Origin: Aurantiacibacter sediminis
GTDB taxonomy: Bacteria > Pseudomonadota > Alphaproteobacteria > Sphingomonadales > Sphingomonadaceae
NCBI RefSeq assembly: GCF_016019885.1
Contig: NZ_JAEANY010000004.1
Span: forward strand, 207,054-271,053
Reading direction: 5' to 3'
Length of the DNA: 64,000 bases
The translations under genes and the position numbers were made by a program. Below, in pieces: positions 53,708 through 62,356 of the stretch. The notes under the pieces were generated by a model that made no database searches, had not been told where the DNA came from, and was given only the letters and a program-made list of their open reading frames with translations. The stretch's first letter is position 1. Every line of letters begins with the position of its first letter.

Positions 53708-54459
53708 TGGACAAGGCTCTTTTCGAATATCTCTTGCGGCTGGGTGACGACAGCCTGGTCTTGGCACAGCGGTTGTGCGAGTGGTCATCGCGCGCGCCAA
53801 CGCTTGAAGTTGATCTTAGCCTGTCAAATCTCGGGCTCGATCTCGTCGGCCAAGCTCAGCTATTGCTTGGTTATGCCGGTGAAGTGGAAGGGCAAGGCCG
53901 CGACGAAGACAGGCTTGCCTATCACCGAGATGCCGAAGAGTACCGCAATTGCTTGCTCGTCGAACAACCGAACGGCGATTTTGCGCAAACGATGGCGCGC
54001 CACTTCCTATTTTCCATTTATCGGGAACTGTTGCTGGACGAACTAGTGGGTTCGTCCGACACTCGTCTGGCCGAGATTGCGGCCAAGGCGGTCAAGGAAA
54101 CGCGTTATCATGCAGAACTTGCCTCCGACTGGGTGATCAGGCTGGGAGACGGCACCGAAGAGAGCCACCGACGGATGCAGGACGGTCTCGACTGGTTCTG
54201 GCGCTTCGTCGACGAGATGTTCGCGGTCGACGAAGTCGAGCGGGTGCTGATCGAGCGGGGAATTGCGGTAGATCCCGCAGTTACCAGGGAAGCGTTCGAC
54301 GCGCGAGTGACGCAGGTTGTCAAGTCTGCCACACTGGAAGTCAAACCGAGCACTTGGCCGCAGACCGGAGGGCGCCAAGGCAATCACACCGAGCATCTGT
54401 CAACGATGCTCGCCGAAATGCAGGTATTGCCTCGCCGCTATCCCGAAGCCACTTGGTAA
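53707..54459 (+). CDS. paaC: PaaC: epoxidase structural subunit
   Basis: A 250-residue ferritin-fold subunit related to PaaA but without a full metal site. Typical blocks are YLLRLGDDSLVLAQRLCEWS, LDLVGQAQLLLGYAG, and KETRYHAELASDWVIRLGDG. It forms the structural half of the PaaA-PaaC heterodimer. The ATG at 53707 overlaps paaB; the GTG one codon earlier is less likely. Confidence 0.95.
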   Translation: MDKALFEYLLRLGDDSLVLAQRLCEWSSRAPTLEVDLSLSNLGLDLVGQAQLLLGYAGEVEGQGRDEDRLAYHRDAEEYRNCLLVEQPNGDFAQTMARHFLFSIYRELLLDELVGSSDTRLAEIAAKAVKETRYHAELASDWVIRLGDGTEESHRRMQDGLDWFWRFVDEMFAVDEVERVLIERGIAVDPAVTREAFDARVTQVVKSATLEVKPSTWPQTGGRQGNHTEHLSTMLAEMQVLPRRYPEATW

Positions 54460-54465
54460 GAACCG

Positions 54466-54972
54466 ATGGCTGCGACAACATCCATTTCTGAAGAGCTGCG
54501 CAACCGGATTCAGGAGGTTCTGGCAAATGTGCCGGACCCTGAAATACCTGTTGTCTCAGTTGTCGATCTCGGGATTTTCCGCGGCATTGTCGAGGACGAT
54601 ACTGGAAACGCCGTCGTGCAGATCACACCGACTTATACCGGTTGCCCAGCGACACTCGTGATCGAACAGTCGATCCGGGAGGCACTCGCCAATGCCGGAT
54701 TGTCTGGCGTTAAGCTGGACACGGTACTCAGTCCGGCATGGACAACAGATATGATCTCAGAGGAAGGTCGCGATAAATTGCGCGATTATGGCATCGCGCC
54801 GCCGCCAAAAGGGTCTGCGGCTACGTCGGTGCGCCATTCCACTGCCGTCCAATGCCCCCGATGCGGATCGAAGGATACGCAGGAAGTCAGTCGTTTCGGT
54901 TCAACCCCGTGCAAGGCGCTCTGGCGTTGTTGCAACTGCGCCGAACCGTTCGACAGGTTTAAATGTCACTAA
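54466..54972 (+). CDS. paaD: PaaD: maturation factor of the epoxidase
   Basis: A 168-residue MIP18/DUF59-family protein. The N-terminal domain has VPDPEIPVVSVVDLGI and a Cys in PTYTGCPAT. The C-terminal zinc ribbon has CPRCGSKDTQE and CCNC. It is thought to help assemble the metal centres of the epoxidase and/or PaaE. Confidence 0.94.
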   Translation: MAATTSISEELRNRIQEVLANVPDPEIPVVSVVDLGIFRGIVEDDTGNAVVQITPTYTGCPATLVIEQSIREALANAGLSGVKLDTVLSPAWTTDMISEEGRDKLRDYGIAPPPKGSAATSVRHSTAVQCPRCGSKDTQEVSRFGSTPCKALWRCCNCAEPFDRFKCH

Positions 54973-55023
54973 GCGTGATCCGTTCTGACCAGTCATCCTC
55001 TCAGGAATTAGCCAGGAACAAAA

Positions 55024-56100
55024 ATGCCAGCAGGATTTCACCCTCTCGAAATCGCCGAAGTCCGCCGGGAAATCCGTGATGCGGTCTCGTTGCGCTTTCA
55101 GGTCCCGGACGAACTGGCTGAAGCCTTCCGGTATACGCCAGGACAACACATAACCTTGCGCGCCACGATAGACGGAGAAGACGTCCGGCGTAACTATTCC
55201 ATCTGCACTGCACCGCAAGACAAGGAACTGCGGGTTGCGATCAAGCGTGTTGCCGGCGGACAGTTTTCCACTTGGGCCAACACCGAACTGACTCCTGGCC
55301 AGATGCTGGATGTTATGGTGCCGCACGGCAGCTTTACGTGGCAATTCGATCCATCCGCATCACGGCAGTACGCAGCCTTTGCCGGCGGTTCCGGCATTAC
55401 GCCGATATTGTCCTTGGTGAAGACGGCGCTCGCAACTGAGCCCGATAGCCGATTTGTCCTGCTATATGGCAACCGCAGTTCGGACAGTGTGATGTTCCTT
55501 GAGGAAATCGCAGAATTGAAGAATTATTTCATGGGGCGGTTCCAGTGCTTCCATTTCCTGGAGGATGAGGAAAGCAGCGTGGAACTTTTCAATGGACGAT
55601 TAGATGCCGAGAAGATTGGCGAGATACTGAGTTCGATCGTCGAACCCGAGTCCATCGATGTGGCCTTCATTTGCGGTCCTGGCCCCATGATGGACGCGGC
55701 AGAATCCGGATTGCTCGGAGCCGGTGTACCGGAAGATAAGATTCTTATCGAACGATTCACGGTCGGCAAGATGAGCGCAGAGCAGCTCCAGGTTGCGCGT
55801 GAACTGGAGCAGTCGGCCGCAGGCAAGCCGGTTGTGCTAACCATCGACGGACGCAAACGCAAAATCACGTTCGATCCAAGCAAAGAGACCATTCTTGAGA
55901 ACGCACGGGCAGCGGGTGTTCCAGCTCCCTATGCGTGCAAGGCCGGAGTTTGCGCGACCTGCCGTGCCAAGGTGCGCAAAGGCGAAGTGAAGATGCTGCA
56001 GAATTACGGATTGAGCCCGGAAGAGGTCGAACAAGGCTATGTTCTCACCTGCCAAGCCGTTCCGGTCAGCGACGAGGTCGAGCTCGATTTCGATGCATGA
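55024..56100 (+). CDS. paaE: PaaE: phenylacetyl-CoA epoxidase reductase
   Basis: A 358-residue flavoprotein. The FAD-binding block is RRNYSICTAP, the NAD(P)H site is FAGGSGITPILSLVK and CGPGPMMDA, and a C-terminal plant-type ferredoxin holds Cys305, Cys310, Cys313 and Cys343. It delivers electrons from NADPH to PaaA. Its stop lies inside the start of paaF (8-base overlap). Confidence 0.96.
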   Translation: MPAGFHPLEIAEVRREIRDAVSLRFQVPDELAEAFRYTPGQHITLRATIDGEDVRRNYSICTAPQDKELRVAIKRVAGGQFSTWANTELTPGQMLDVMVPHGSFTWQFDPSASRQYAAFAGGSGITPILSLVKTALATEPDSRFVLLYGNRSSDSVMFLEEIAELKNYFMGRFQCFHFLEDEESSVELFNGRLDAEKIGEILSSIVEPESIDVAFICGPGPMMDAAESGLLGAGVPEDKILIERFTVGKMSAEQLQVARELEQSAAGKPVVLTIDGRKRKITFDPSKETILENARAAGVPAPYACKAGVCATCRAKVRKGEVKMLQNYGLSPEEVEQGYVLTCQAVPVSDEVELDFDA

Positions 56101-56878
56101 ACAGACCGAACGACTATTACTCGAGCGGCATGCCGAGGGTGCGGTTTTATTGCTTCGCCTGAATATACCAGAGAAACTAAATGCTCTGGCAACTCCGTTC
56201 CTGCGTGAAATCGCCGACGTTCTGGTGGACGCCGAAGGCGACGAGGCCATCCGGGTTGTGGTCATCACCGGCAGCGAGAAAGTTTTTGCGGCGGGCGCGG
56301 ATATCAACGAACTTTATAACAGCGATGGCACCGAACCGATCGACAGTCCACGGTTCAATGCTTGGCGCGACATACGGCGGTTTGCCAAACCACTTATAGC
56401 CGCCATCGAAGGTTGGTGCCTGGGGGCCGGCACAGAATTGCTGATGTGCGCCGACATCGCGATTGCCGGAGACAAGGCGCGCATTGGTCTTCCAGAAACA
56501 AACCTCGGTATCATCCCCGGTGCCGGAGGAACCGCGATCCTCCCTCGCCTGGTTGGACGGGCGCTGGCTTTGCAAATGGTTTTGACAGGGGAGCCGATAA
56601 GCCCGGTCGATGCGAAATCAGCGGGCCTCTTGGCACAAGTGGTTACCGCTGGGCAAGCACTGCCGACTGCACTGGATCTGGCATCCAGACTAAGCCAGCG
56701 AGCACCTCTCGCTTTGGTGGCAGCCAAGGCGAGCATTCGTGACGCGCAAGAACTACCTCTTGAACAGCACATGCGTGCCGAAAGGCAACGTTTCATCGAC
56801 TTGCTTGCAACGGCTGACAAAAAGGAAGGCATCGATGCCTTTCGCGAGAAACGCGAAGCTGTCTGGCGAAACAGGTAG
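56093..56878 (+). CDS. paaF: PaaF: 2,3-dehydroadipyl-CoA hydratase (crotonase family)
   Basis: A 261-residue crotonase. The oxyanion segments are ITGSEKVFAAGADINEL and EGWCLGAGTELLMCADI, and the catalytic Glu is in PETNLGIIPGAGGT. It hydrates 2,3-didehydroadipyl-CoA. The ATG at 56093, inside the end of paaE, fits the start of the family. It is the last gene of the main paa operon. Confidence 0.9.
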   Translation: MHEQTERLLLERHAEGAVLLLRLNIPEKLNALATPFLREIADVLVDAEGDEAIRVVVITGSEKVFAAGADINELYNSDGTEPIDSPRFNAWRDIRRFAKPLIAAIEGWCLGAGTELLMCADIAIAGDKARIGLPETNLGIIPGAGGTAILPRLVGRALALQMVLTGEPISPVDAKSAGLLAQVVTAGQALPTALDLASRLSQRAPLALVAAKASIRDAQELPLEQHMRAERQRFIDLLATADKKEGIDAFREKREAVWRNR

Positions 56879-56885
56879 CGCCAGA

Positions 56886-57482
56886 CTAGCTTGCGCCCGA
56901 ACCTTCTCCCAGTGCCATCTCGACCATCATATCCAAGAGTGCCTCGGTCGCGACAGGGCCATCAGGCTTGTACCAGTTCATGGTCCAGTTCAGCATTCCG
57001 AATAGAAGCATAGTGCGCGCCCGCGCCAGAGCGGGTGTAGCACAACAGTCTGGCCTCGCTTCGAGTAGTAAACGCTGAACGCAGTCAACGATCTCGCGCT
57101 GGTGCGAGACGATCGTTGCCCGGCGCTCGGCCGGTAGATTATGAAGCTCGTTGAGCAGCACCTTTTGCGCATCAGCCGCACCGTGGTAATGCCCCATGAA
57201 CGTGGTCAACAAGGCCTTCAACTTGTTCGATGCCGTACCCTCTATGCGCTCGCAAGCAGACGCCTCCTCGAACAGCATTTCAACATGCGAAGACATCACT
57301 TCGTAGAGCAAATCCTCCTTGGAAGGGTAGTAGTGATACAAGAGCGATTTTGACATGTCGCAGCCCGACGCGATGTCCGCCACCGATGTGCCGTTGAAGC
57401 CGCGGCGAGCAAACAGCCGAGCAGCCTGTGCAATTATGGCGGCTCGCCGCTCGTCATAATCTGCTGCCCGGGGTCTTGCCAT
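56886..57482 (-). CDS. TetR-family regulator, probable PaaR
   Basis: A 198-residue regulator. The helix-turn-helix is GFNGTSVADIASGCDMSKSLLYHYY, followed by a ligand domain with the C-terminal TetR block ALARARTMLLFGMLNW. It converges with paaF with seven bases between stops. TetR proteins with this neighbourhood (PaaR) respond to phenylacetyl-CoA. The two palindromes in the cluster are the likely targets. Confidence 0.82.
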   Translation of the reverse strand: MARPRAADYDERRAAIIAQAARLFARRGFNGTSVADIASGCDMSKSLLYHYYPSKEDLLYEVMSSHVEMLFEEASACERIEGTASNKLKALLTTFMGHYHGAADAQKVLLNELHNLPAERRATIVSHQREIVDCVQRLLLEARPDCCATPALARARTMLLFGMLNWTMNWYKPDGPVATEALLDMMVEMALGEGSGAS

Positions 57483-57990
57483 CGCAACCGCCTAACCGCA
57501 CTCTTCGCGCAGGGCAACCGGCGCGACCGGCGGAGCCGTCGCTAAATCGTCCACGTCACTTAAAAGGAAATGCTTGCTCGCCAAAGAAACCTGCGTGTCT
57601 CAATTTATCTGACGACGGACACTGAACGCATAAACAGCGGAACATGCCGCTGCCATGCCATTCCGCCCGGTCTCGGTGGCGGATCAGCGCCAATTCGCCC
57701 GATCGGTCGAGCGCGAAGGTGCTGCCGATTTGGCGCGTCCATCGGCCGGATAGCTTCATCGTCAACATGGCGCGACTAAATTAAGCCTGGTCGTCCAACG
57801 CAGGCGCGGACATTGGCGCATGCAACATCGCAGGCTCGCCGCATAAACATCAAACCTAGACGAGGCTCACAGTCCGCAGCGCTACGCCGCGAGTTGTACC
57901 GAATATTCTGACGAAGGACAGGGGTGCATAACGAGCCAGCAGACCAAGGTACCGAAAAAGTGAAAGATCCGGACATTCATGACTAAGTAA
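57483..57990. other. Non-coding or decayed DNA between paaR-like gene and an SGNH pseudogene
   Basis: About 508 bases without a convincing gene. A minus-strand frame near 57556-57768 has no recognisable family. No operator comparable to those at 49557 and 52345 was found here. Confidence 0.35.
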
Positions 57991-58668
57991 GTGGTGCTAA
58001 CGTTCGGCGCCCTATTGCTCATCCTCGTGATCGTTTCTCAGGTTGCAATACTCCTGTTACAGGAGATCGATTTTTTCAAAGACGATGTTGAGAAACTTGA
58101 GGAGCAAGCCGCATCCAGAGTATTGGAGAGACCAATCATTTTTTATGGCAGCTCGACTGTGGCTTTCTGGCCAGATCTTGACGAAACGCTCGCGCCCATA
58201 CCCATCTATAACCATGGCTTTGGTGGCGCGAATTCGGCGCAGGCCGATTTTCATGATGAGCGCCTGCTCTCACCCTACGACCCTTCTATGGTTGTGCTGT
58301 ACATCGGGACCAACGACATTCACGGCTTCTCTTTCAACTCCGCAGATGGGTAGGAATTGGGTCATCGAACGGTATCATTCATTGAGTCTATCGCGGCACG
58401 GTATCCAGGTATGCCGATCATCTACATCGGTATTCTGCCCACACCTTTGCGATGGCATGTACGGGATGAAGCAGTTGATTCGAACACGATAGTGAGCCGC
58501 TTCGCGGAAGAGCAAGGCACCGTCACCTATGTCGACCTGAGCGAATGGGTGCTCAATAACGGAAGCCCAGACCGAAGCCTCTTCAGGTCGGACCTGCAAC
58601 ATCTAAACGCCGCGGGTTACGAAGCGATCACACCGCCACTGAAATCTTTCATTCTAAATATTTTTTAA
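57991..58668 (+). pseudogene. SGNH/GDSL hydrolase interrupted by an in-frame amber codon
   Basis: The two halves share one frame. The first has a membrane anchor (LILVIVSQVAILLL) and block I YGSSTVAFWPDL, then NHGFGGANSAQ and block III YIGTNDIHG. A single TAG at 58351-58353 follows, and the second half continues with IYIGILPTP and the catalytic block DLQHLNAAGY. Family blocks on both sides are intact, so the lesion looks recent: one base change would restore the frame. Start is GTG. Confidence 0.75.
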
Positions 58669-58744
58669 TGATCAAACCGATAGGAGTTCTGACGACTACT
58701 GCAAATAGACTGCAGTTTTTCAGGATTTTCCATCACTCAATAAG

Positions 58745-59031
58745 TGGCACTGGTCCGTTTTGGACGATAGCTGCTGATCCGAAAAATCCGTAGCAACTTA
58801 TCAGGACCGACATACCAGCGCCACTGGGTGTAGCCCTTCATCTAACTGATGCGATTCCACCAGAGCCACACAGTTTCATACCCGATGTCAATCCTGCGCT
58901 CGAATAGAAGATCTTCAACGTTCCGCAGCGACGGCGGATACCGCACGTACAGCATCATGACCATAGGGACGACTTCGGGTGCCAAGTGAGATCAGGCGAA
59001 CGGATCCTTCGGCTTGCTCAACCAGTCCAGC
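58745..59031 (-). pseudogene. IS6-family transposase remnant
   Basis: On the minus strand the translated pieces KPKDPFA, then a stop, then MMLYVRYPPSLRNVEDLLFE and RIDIGYETVWLWWNR match the start of IS6/IS26-type transposases. A stop and a deletion follow, then YTQWRWYV, out of register with the expected spacing. The DDE catalytic core is missing. Terminal repeats were not found. Confidence 0.72.
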
Positions 59032-59226
59032 TAGCAATGAGACCGTCAGGCTGCGAACCTTGTGACGGTGCCGGGCATGGTCATACCTTTGACTGTGCGG
59101 AGAATGATGCGAGATTCAGGGCGGTGTAAGCTTTTGCCATCTGGCAAGCTTAAAACATTTGTTGGCTGTTAAAGGTAAGCTGGCGCACATGATCGCGGTA
59201 AGGAAGGGTCTGTAGAATTTGGGAGC

Positions 59227-59560
59227 ATTGTCATCAAACGATCCAGCGACTGGGACAAGGTCGTACGCACTGTATGCTCGTCCAATTGCACGGGCAATTG
59301 CGGCGTGAGCGCGTTCGTCAAGAATGCTGCATTCTCAAACTGGAGCCTACGCAATCCCCCGATCACAATTACGCGTGCATCTGCATGAATGGCATTGCGA
59401 TCGTAACACGAAGAGGGCGTGCCAATGACCGGCTGCCGCATCCTCTGCGCCGTCTGGGCAAGCGAAGCGAAGGCAACTGGGACAAATCTCTTGGGACGAG
59501 GCCTGCCCCGTATTCAGGGTACGTTAGAAGCTATCGACGAAGCGGGACTGTTTGATAATG
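59227..59560 (+). pseudogene. Molybdopterin oxidoreductase catalytic subunit, N-terminal remnant
   Basis: The frame at 59227 encodes DWDKVVRTVCSSNCTGNCGVSAFVKN, a 4Fe-4S motif of DMSO-reductase-family enzymes. The sequence then shifts frame and continues ILKLEPTQSPDHNYACICMNGIA, DRLPHPLRRLGKRSEGNWDK. Beyond that only fragments remain up to 59951. The intact Fe-S subunit gene follows, as expected for such operons, so this was the alpha-subunit gene. Confidence 0.7.
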
Positions 59561-59951
59561 CGCCTACGAAGAAGCGCTGGAGCACGCCTTTTCTACTGCG
59601 CGATGGCAAGAATGACCTTCTGCGGGAGCGACTCATAGTGAACGGCAGCTCGGTCCATCCGATGATGTGCGACAGCGCTATCGGACAGCTGGCGAAAGCG
59701 AGCGAGGCGAAGGAGGCATTGCTGGCTGGCGAAGGCCCAGTCACGCGTAAAAAAGGTAATGAAGAAACTTACAGACCCTTAATGGAGAGGATGCGCCCCG
59801 GCATCTTCAGCATCCCGCAAGTTTCGCGGACCAAATATTTGGCAAGGCGTTATACCGAAGTGCAGCAATTGACCGTTTGCTATGCGCAGGATTCAATCAA
59901 CGAGAGAGTCATGCGATTTCAATCATCTGGTAGAGATGGAGAAAGCCGTTA
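59561..59951 (+). other. Unassigned open frame after the molybdopterin remnant
   Basis: An open frame runs through this stretch to the next start codon (RGLPRIQGTLEAIDEAGLFD and on). No family is recognised; it may be rearranged remains of the large subunit. Confidence 0.3.
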
Positions 59952-60587
59952 ATGCCCGAAATATCCCTGCCAGATGACGCGCGCGCCAAAGCCGCCGCGC
60001 AAACTTCCGACAAGACGGGCAAACAGCTCGCTTTTGTGATCGACCTTAAGCGTTGTATCGGCTGCGACACTTGCGTCATCGCATGCAAGGTCGAGCATGT
60101 GATGGAAAACGGAAAATCGCGTTTGCAAGTTTATGATACCGATTCCGATCCGGTATTCGAACAACCGCGCGGCGTGTTCCCAAACTTGCAGCAATATTGG
60201 GTTCCTTCAATGTGCCATCATTGCGAGGACGCGCCTTGTGTCACTGTCTGCCCCACCACCGCGCTGTGGCATAATGACGAAAATGGGATGGTTGAGCTGA
60301 CGAAAGATAAATGTGTCGGATGCCGCCGTTGCGAGGAAGTGTGCCCTTACAACGCGCTGTCCTTCTCCGACGATGTCGGCACGGCCAATAAATGCGATAT
60401 GTGCAAGCACCGGCTAGAGGAGGGGCTGGTCCCATCGTGCCAGTTGGTCTGCCCGACCCGTGCGATTTATCACGGCGATATTCACGATCCCGATAGCAAG
60501 GTCGCGCAGATCCTCGCCACGCGCGAGACGAGAGTGCTGAACGAGCATACCGGCGCGAAACCGCAGATCTACTATACGGAACCTTGA
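59952..60587 (+). CDS. 4Fe-4S ferredoxin-type electron transfer subunit (DmsB/NrfC-like)
   Basis: A 211-residue subunit with sixteen cysteines for four [4Fe-4S] clusters: CIGCDTCVIAC, CHHCEDAPCVTVCP, CVGCRRCEEVCP and CDMCKHRLEEGLVPSCQLVCP. It passes electrons to or from a molybdopterin catalytic subunit. Its presumed partner upstream is a pseudogene. No Tat signal is present, as usual for beta subunits. It is followed after two bases by a flavoprotein gene. Confidence 0.9.
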   Translation: MPEISLPDDARAKAAAQTSDKTGKQLAFVIDLKRCIGCDTCVIACKVEHVMENGKSRLQVYDTDSDPVFEQPRGVFPNLQQYWVPSMCHHCEDAPCVTVCPTTALWHNDENGMVELTKDKCVGCRRCEEVCPYNALSFSDDVGTANKCDMCKHRLEEGLVPSCQLVCPTRAIYHGDIHDPDSKVAQILATRETRVLNEHTGAKPQIYYTEP

Positions 60588-60589
60588 GC

Positions 60590-61954
60590 ATGGCTGGCGA
60601 TCCAAAAGACAGCGCAAACCAGCGCGCCGTGATTATTGGCGGCGGTCAGGCAGCTTCACAGATGGTGGAGGAGGTGCGTCGGCACGGCTGGCAGGGCGAA
60701 GTCGTCTTGGTAAGTGAAGAGGCGGAATTGCCTTACTGCCGACCTCCCTTGTCGAAGAGCTTTCTGGTCAAGGATTATAACGAAGATTGGCTGCAATACC
60801 GCCCCGCAAGCTTTTACGAGAAACACAATGTCGCCCTGAAACTGGGTGTCAGCGTGGACGCTATAAATCGCGATGCACAATTGCTGGCGCTGTCCGATGG
60901 CAGCACATTAACCTACGACAGGTTGGCTATCGCGACCGGCGCAAGGGTTCGCAAACTCGACATTGCGGGCGCGGAGAATAGAGGCGTGTATTACATACGC
61001 ACGCTGGACGACGTCCGCCAAATTCGCGAACACTTGGCCGAAGCGCGCAATGTCGTCGTGATCGGCGCCGGTTTCATAGGGCTGGAAAGCGCCGCTGCCT
61101 TGGTGGCCACTGGGCGTCAGGTGACGGTGTTATCGAGTGGTGAGCAAATCCTGCCGCGCGCTGTGCCTCTCCCAGTCGCCAGCTTTCTTGAACGTTATCA
61201 TCAGCACAATGGCGTGAAGATCGAGCGAAATGTGACGACCTCTGAAATTCGCCGTGACGATCAGGCTGGACTCTGTGTTTGCACTGCTGATGGTCGGCAT
61301 TTCGCCGCAGACTTGGTATTGGTTGGGATCGGTATCTTGCCGAATGAGGAGCTCGCCAGTCGAGCAGGCCTTGCCGTCGCAAACGGTATTGTGGTGGATG
61401 AGTACGGCGTCACAAGCGATCCCGCCATTGTTGCGGCAGGCGATTGCACCAATCATCCCAATCCGCTGATGGACGGGCATCGCTTGCGACTGGAAACTGT
61501 CCATAACGCCATCGAACAGTCCAAAACCGCAGCAGCCTCAATTGCCGGCAAACAGGTAATTTACGCGCAAACGCCGTGGGTTTGGTCCGATCAATATGAT
61601 CTGCGCTTGCAAAGCGTGGGCGTGCCTGGTGAAAATTCCGAATTTATCGTTCGCGGCGATCCAGAAACTGGGCCAGAGGATGGGCAATTCGCCGTCTTCC
61701 ATTTCGTTGGCGATCGCTTCACCGCCTACATGTGCATTAACCGTCCCGGCGAATTCGGCGCGGCGCGGCGCATGCTGGATAGCGGTGTGTCGCTTACACG
61801 CGAGCAAGCGGCAGACCCGTCCTATGTGCTCGACAACGTCGTGCCCCGCAAAGTGGTCATCGATTTTGACGAAGCGTGGCTTGAACGCAGCGAACGCAAG
61901 AAACAATTAGCCGCAACATCCTGGCCCTACAGTAAGGCTGAAACGGCAGGATAA
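60590..61954 (+). CDS. FAD-dependent NAD(P)H:ferredoxin-type reductase
   Basis: A 454-residue flavoprotein. The FAD motif is AVIIGGGQAASQM, then PYCRPPLSKSFL, the NAD motif is VVVIGAGFIGLESA, and the second FAD motif is AIVAAGDCTNH; WVWSDQYDLRLQ is typical of oxygenase-coupled reductases. The ATG at 60590 is two bases past the upstream stop. It may feed electrons into the Fe-S subunit or another redox partner. Confidence 0.87.
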   Translation: MAGDPKDSANQRAVIIGGGQAASQMVEEVRRHGWQGEVVLVSEEAELPYCRPPLSKSFLVKDYNEDWLQYRPASFYEKHNVALKLGVSVDAINRDAQLLALSDGSTLTYDRLAIATGARVRKLDIAGAENRGVYYIRTLDDVRQIREHLAEARNVVVIGAGFIGLESAAALVATGRQVTVLSSGEQILPRAVPLPVASFLERYHQHNGVKIERNVTTSEIRRDDQAGLCVCTADGRHFAADLVLVGIGILPNEELASRAGLAVANGIVVDEYGVTSDPAIVAAGDCTNHPNPLMDGHRLRLETVHNAIEQSKTAAASIAGKQVIYAQTPWVWSDQYDLRLQSVGVPGENSEFIVRGDPETGPEDGQFAVFHFVGDRFTAYMCINRPGEFGAARRMLDSGVSLTREQAADPSYVLDNVVPRKVVIDFDEAWLERSERKKQLAATSWPYSKAETAG

Positions 61955-62049
61955 GGCATCATAGCCCCTGTCTAGGTAATCGCAGAAATGTTCGAAAAGC
62001 GATGGAGGATGTCTGCGCCCTGACCAAATCCGACAAGTTCGATTTCAAG

Positions 62050-62240
62050 GATGTTGGGTAAAGTTACTTTGGGGCGAAAACGCCAACACCGACGACAGCC
62101 CCCCGATTACACCATCATTTTGACGCGTGAAACATTCGAATCAATGCCATTAGGTACGCTCGATCCGCAGCAGGAAATGATGCAAGGCGGTCTCACTATC
62201 GATGCAGCTTCAGCCTGCTGTGAAGCGTTTTCTCGAGGAG
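62050..62240 (+). pseudogene. Possible SCP2/alkyl-sulfatase C-terminal remnant
   Basis: The frame gives PPDYTIILTRETFESMPLGT and LDPQQEMMQGGLTIDA, resembling sterol-carrier-type domains at the end of alkyl sulfatases. It is short, lacks a plausible start and diverges at the end. Weak call. Confidence 0.35.
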
Positions 62241-62269
62241 TGGGACGATCAACCAGATCCGCCAGTATA

Positions 62270-62316
62270 TAAAAAAAAAGGCCAGCGCGAACCTTCCGTT
62301 CGCGCTGGCCTTTTTT
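62270..62316. terminator. Bidirectional terminator before a TonB receptor gene
   Basis: GGCCAGCGCGAAC pairs with GTTCGCGCTGGCC around a CTTCC loop, with nine A on the left and six T on the right. Confidence 0.9.
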
Positions 62317-62356
62317 ATCTGCCGCTTCGATGGCGCAGATAGTTGTCGGCTATCAC

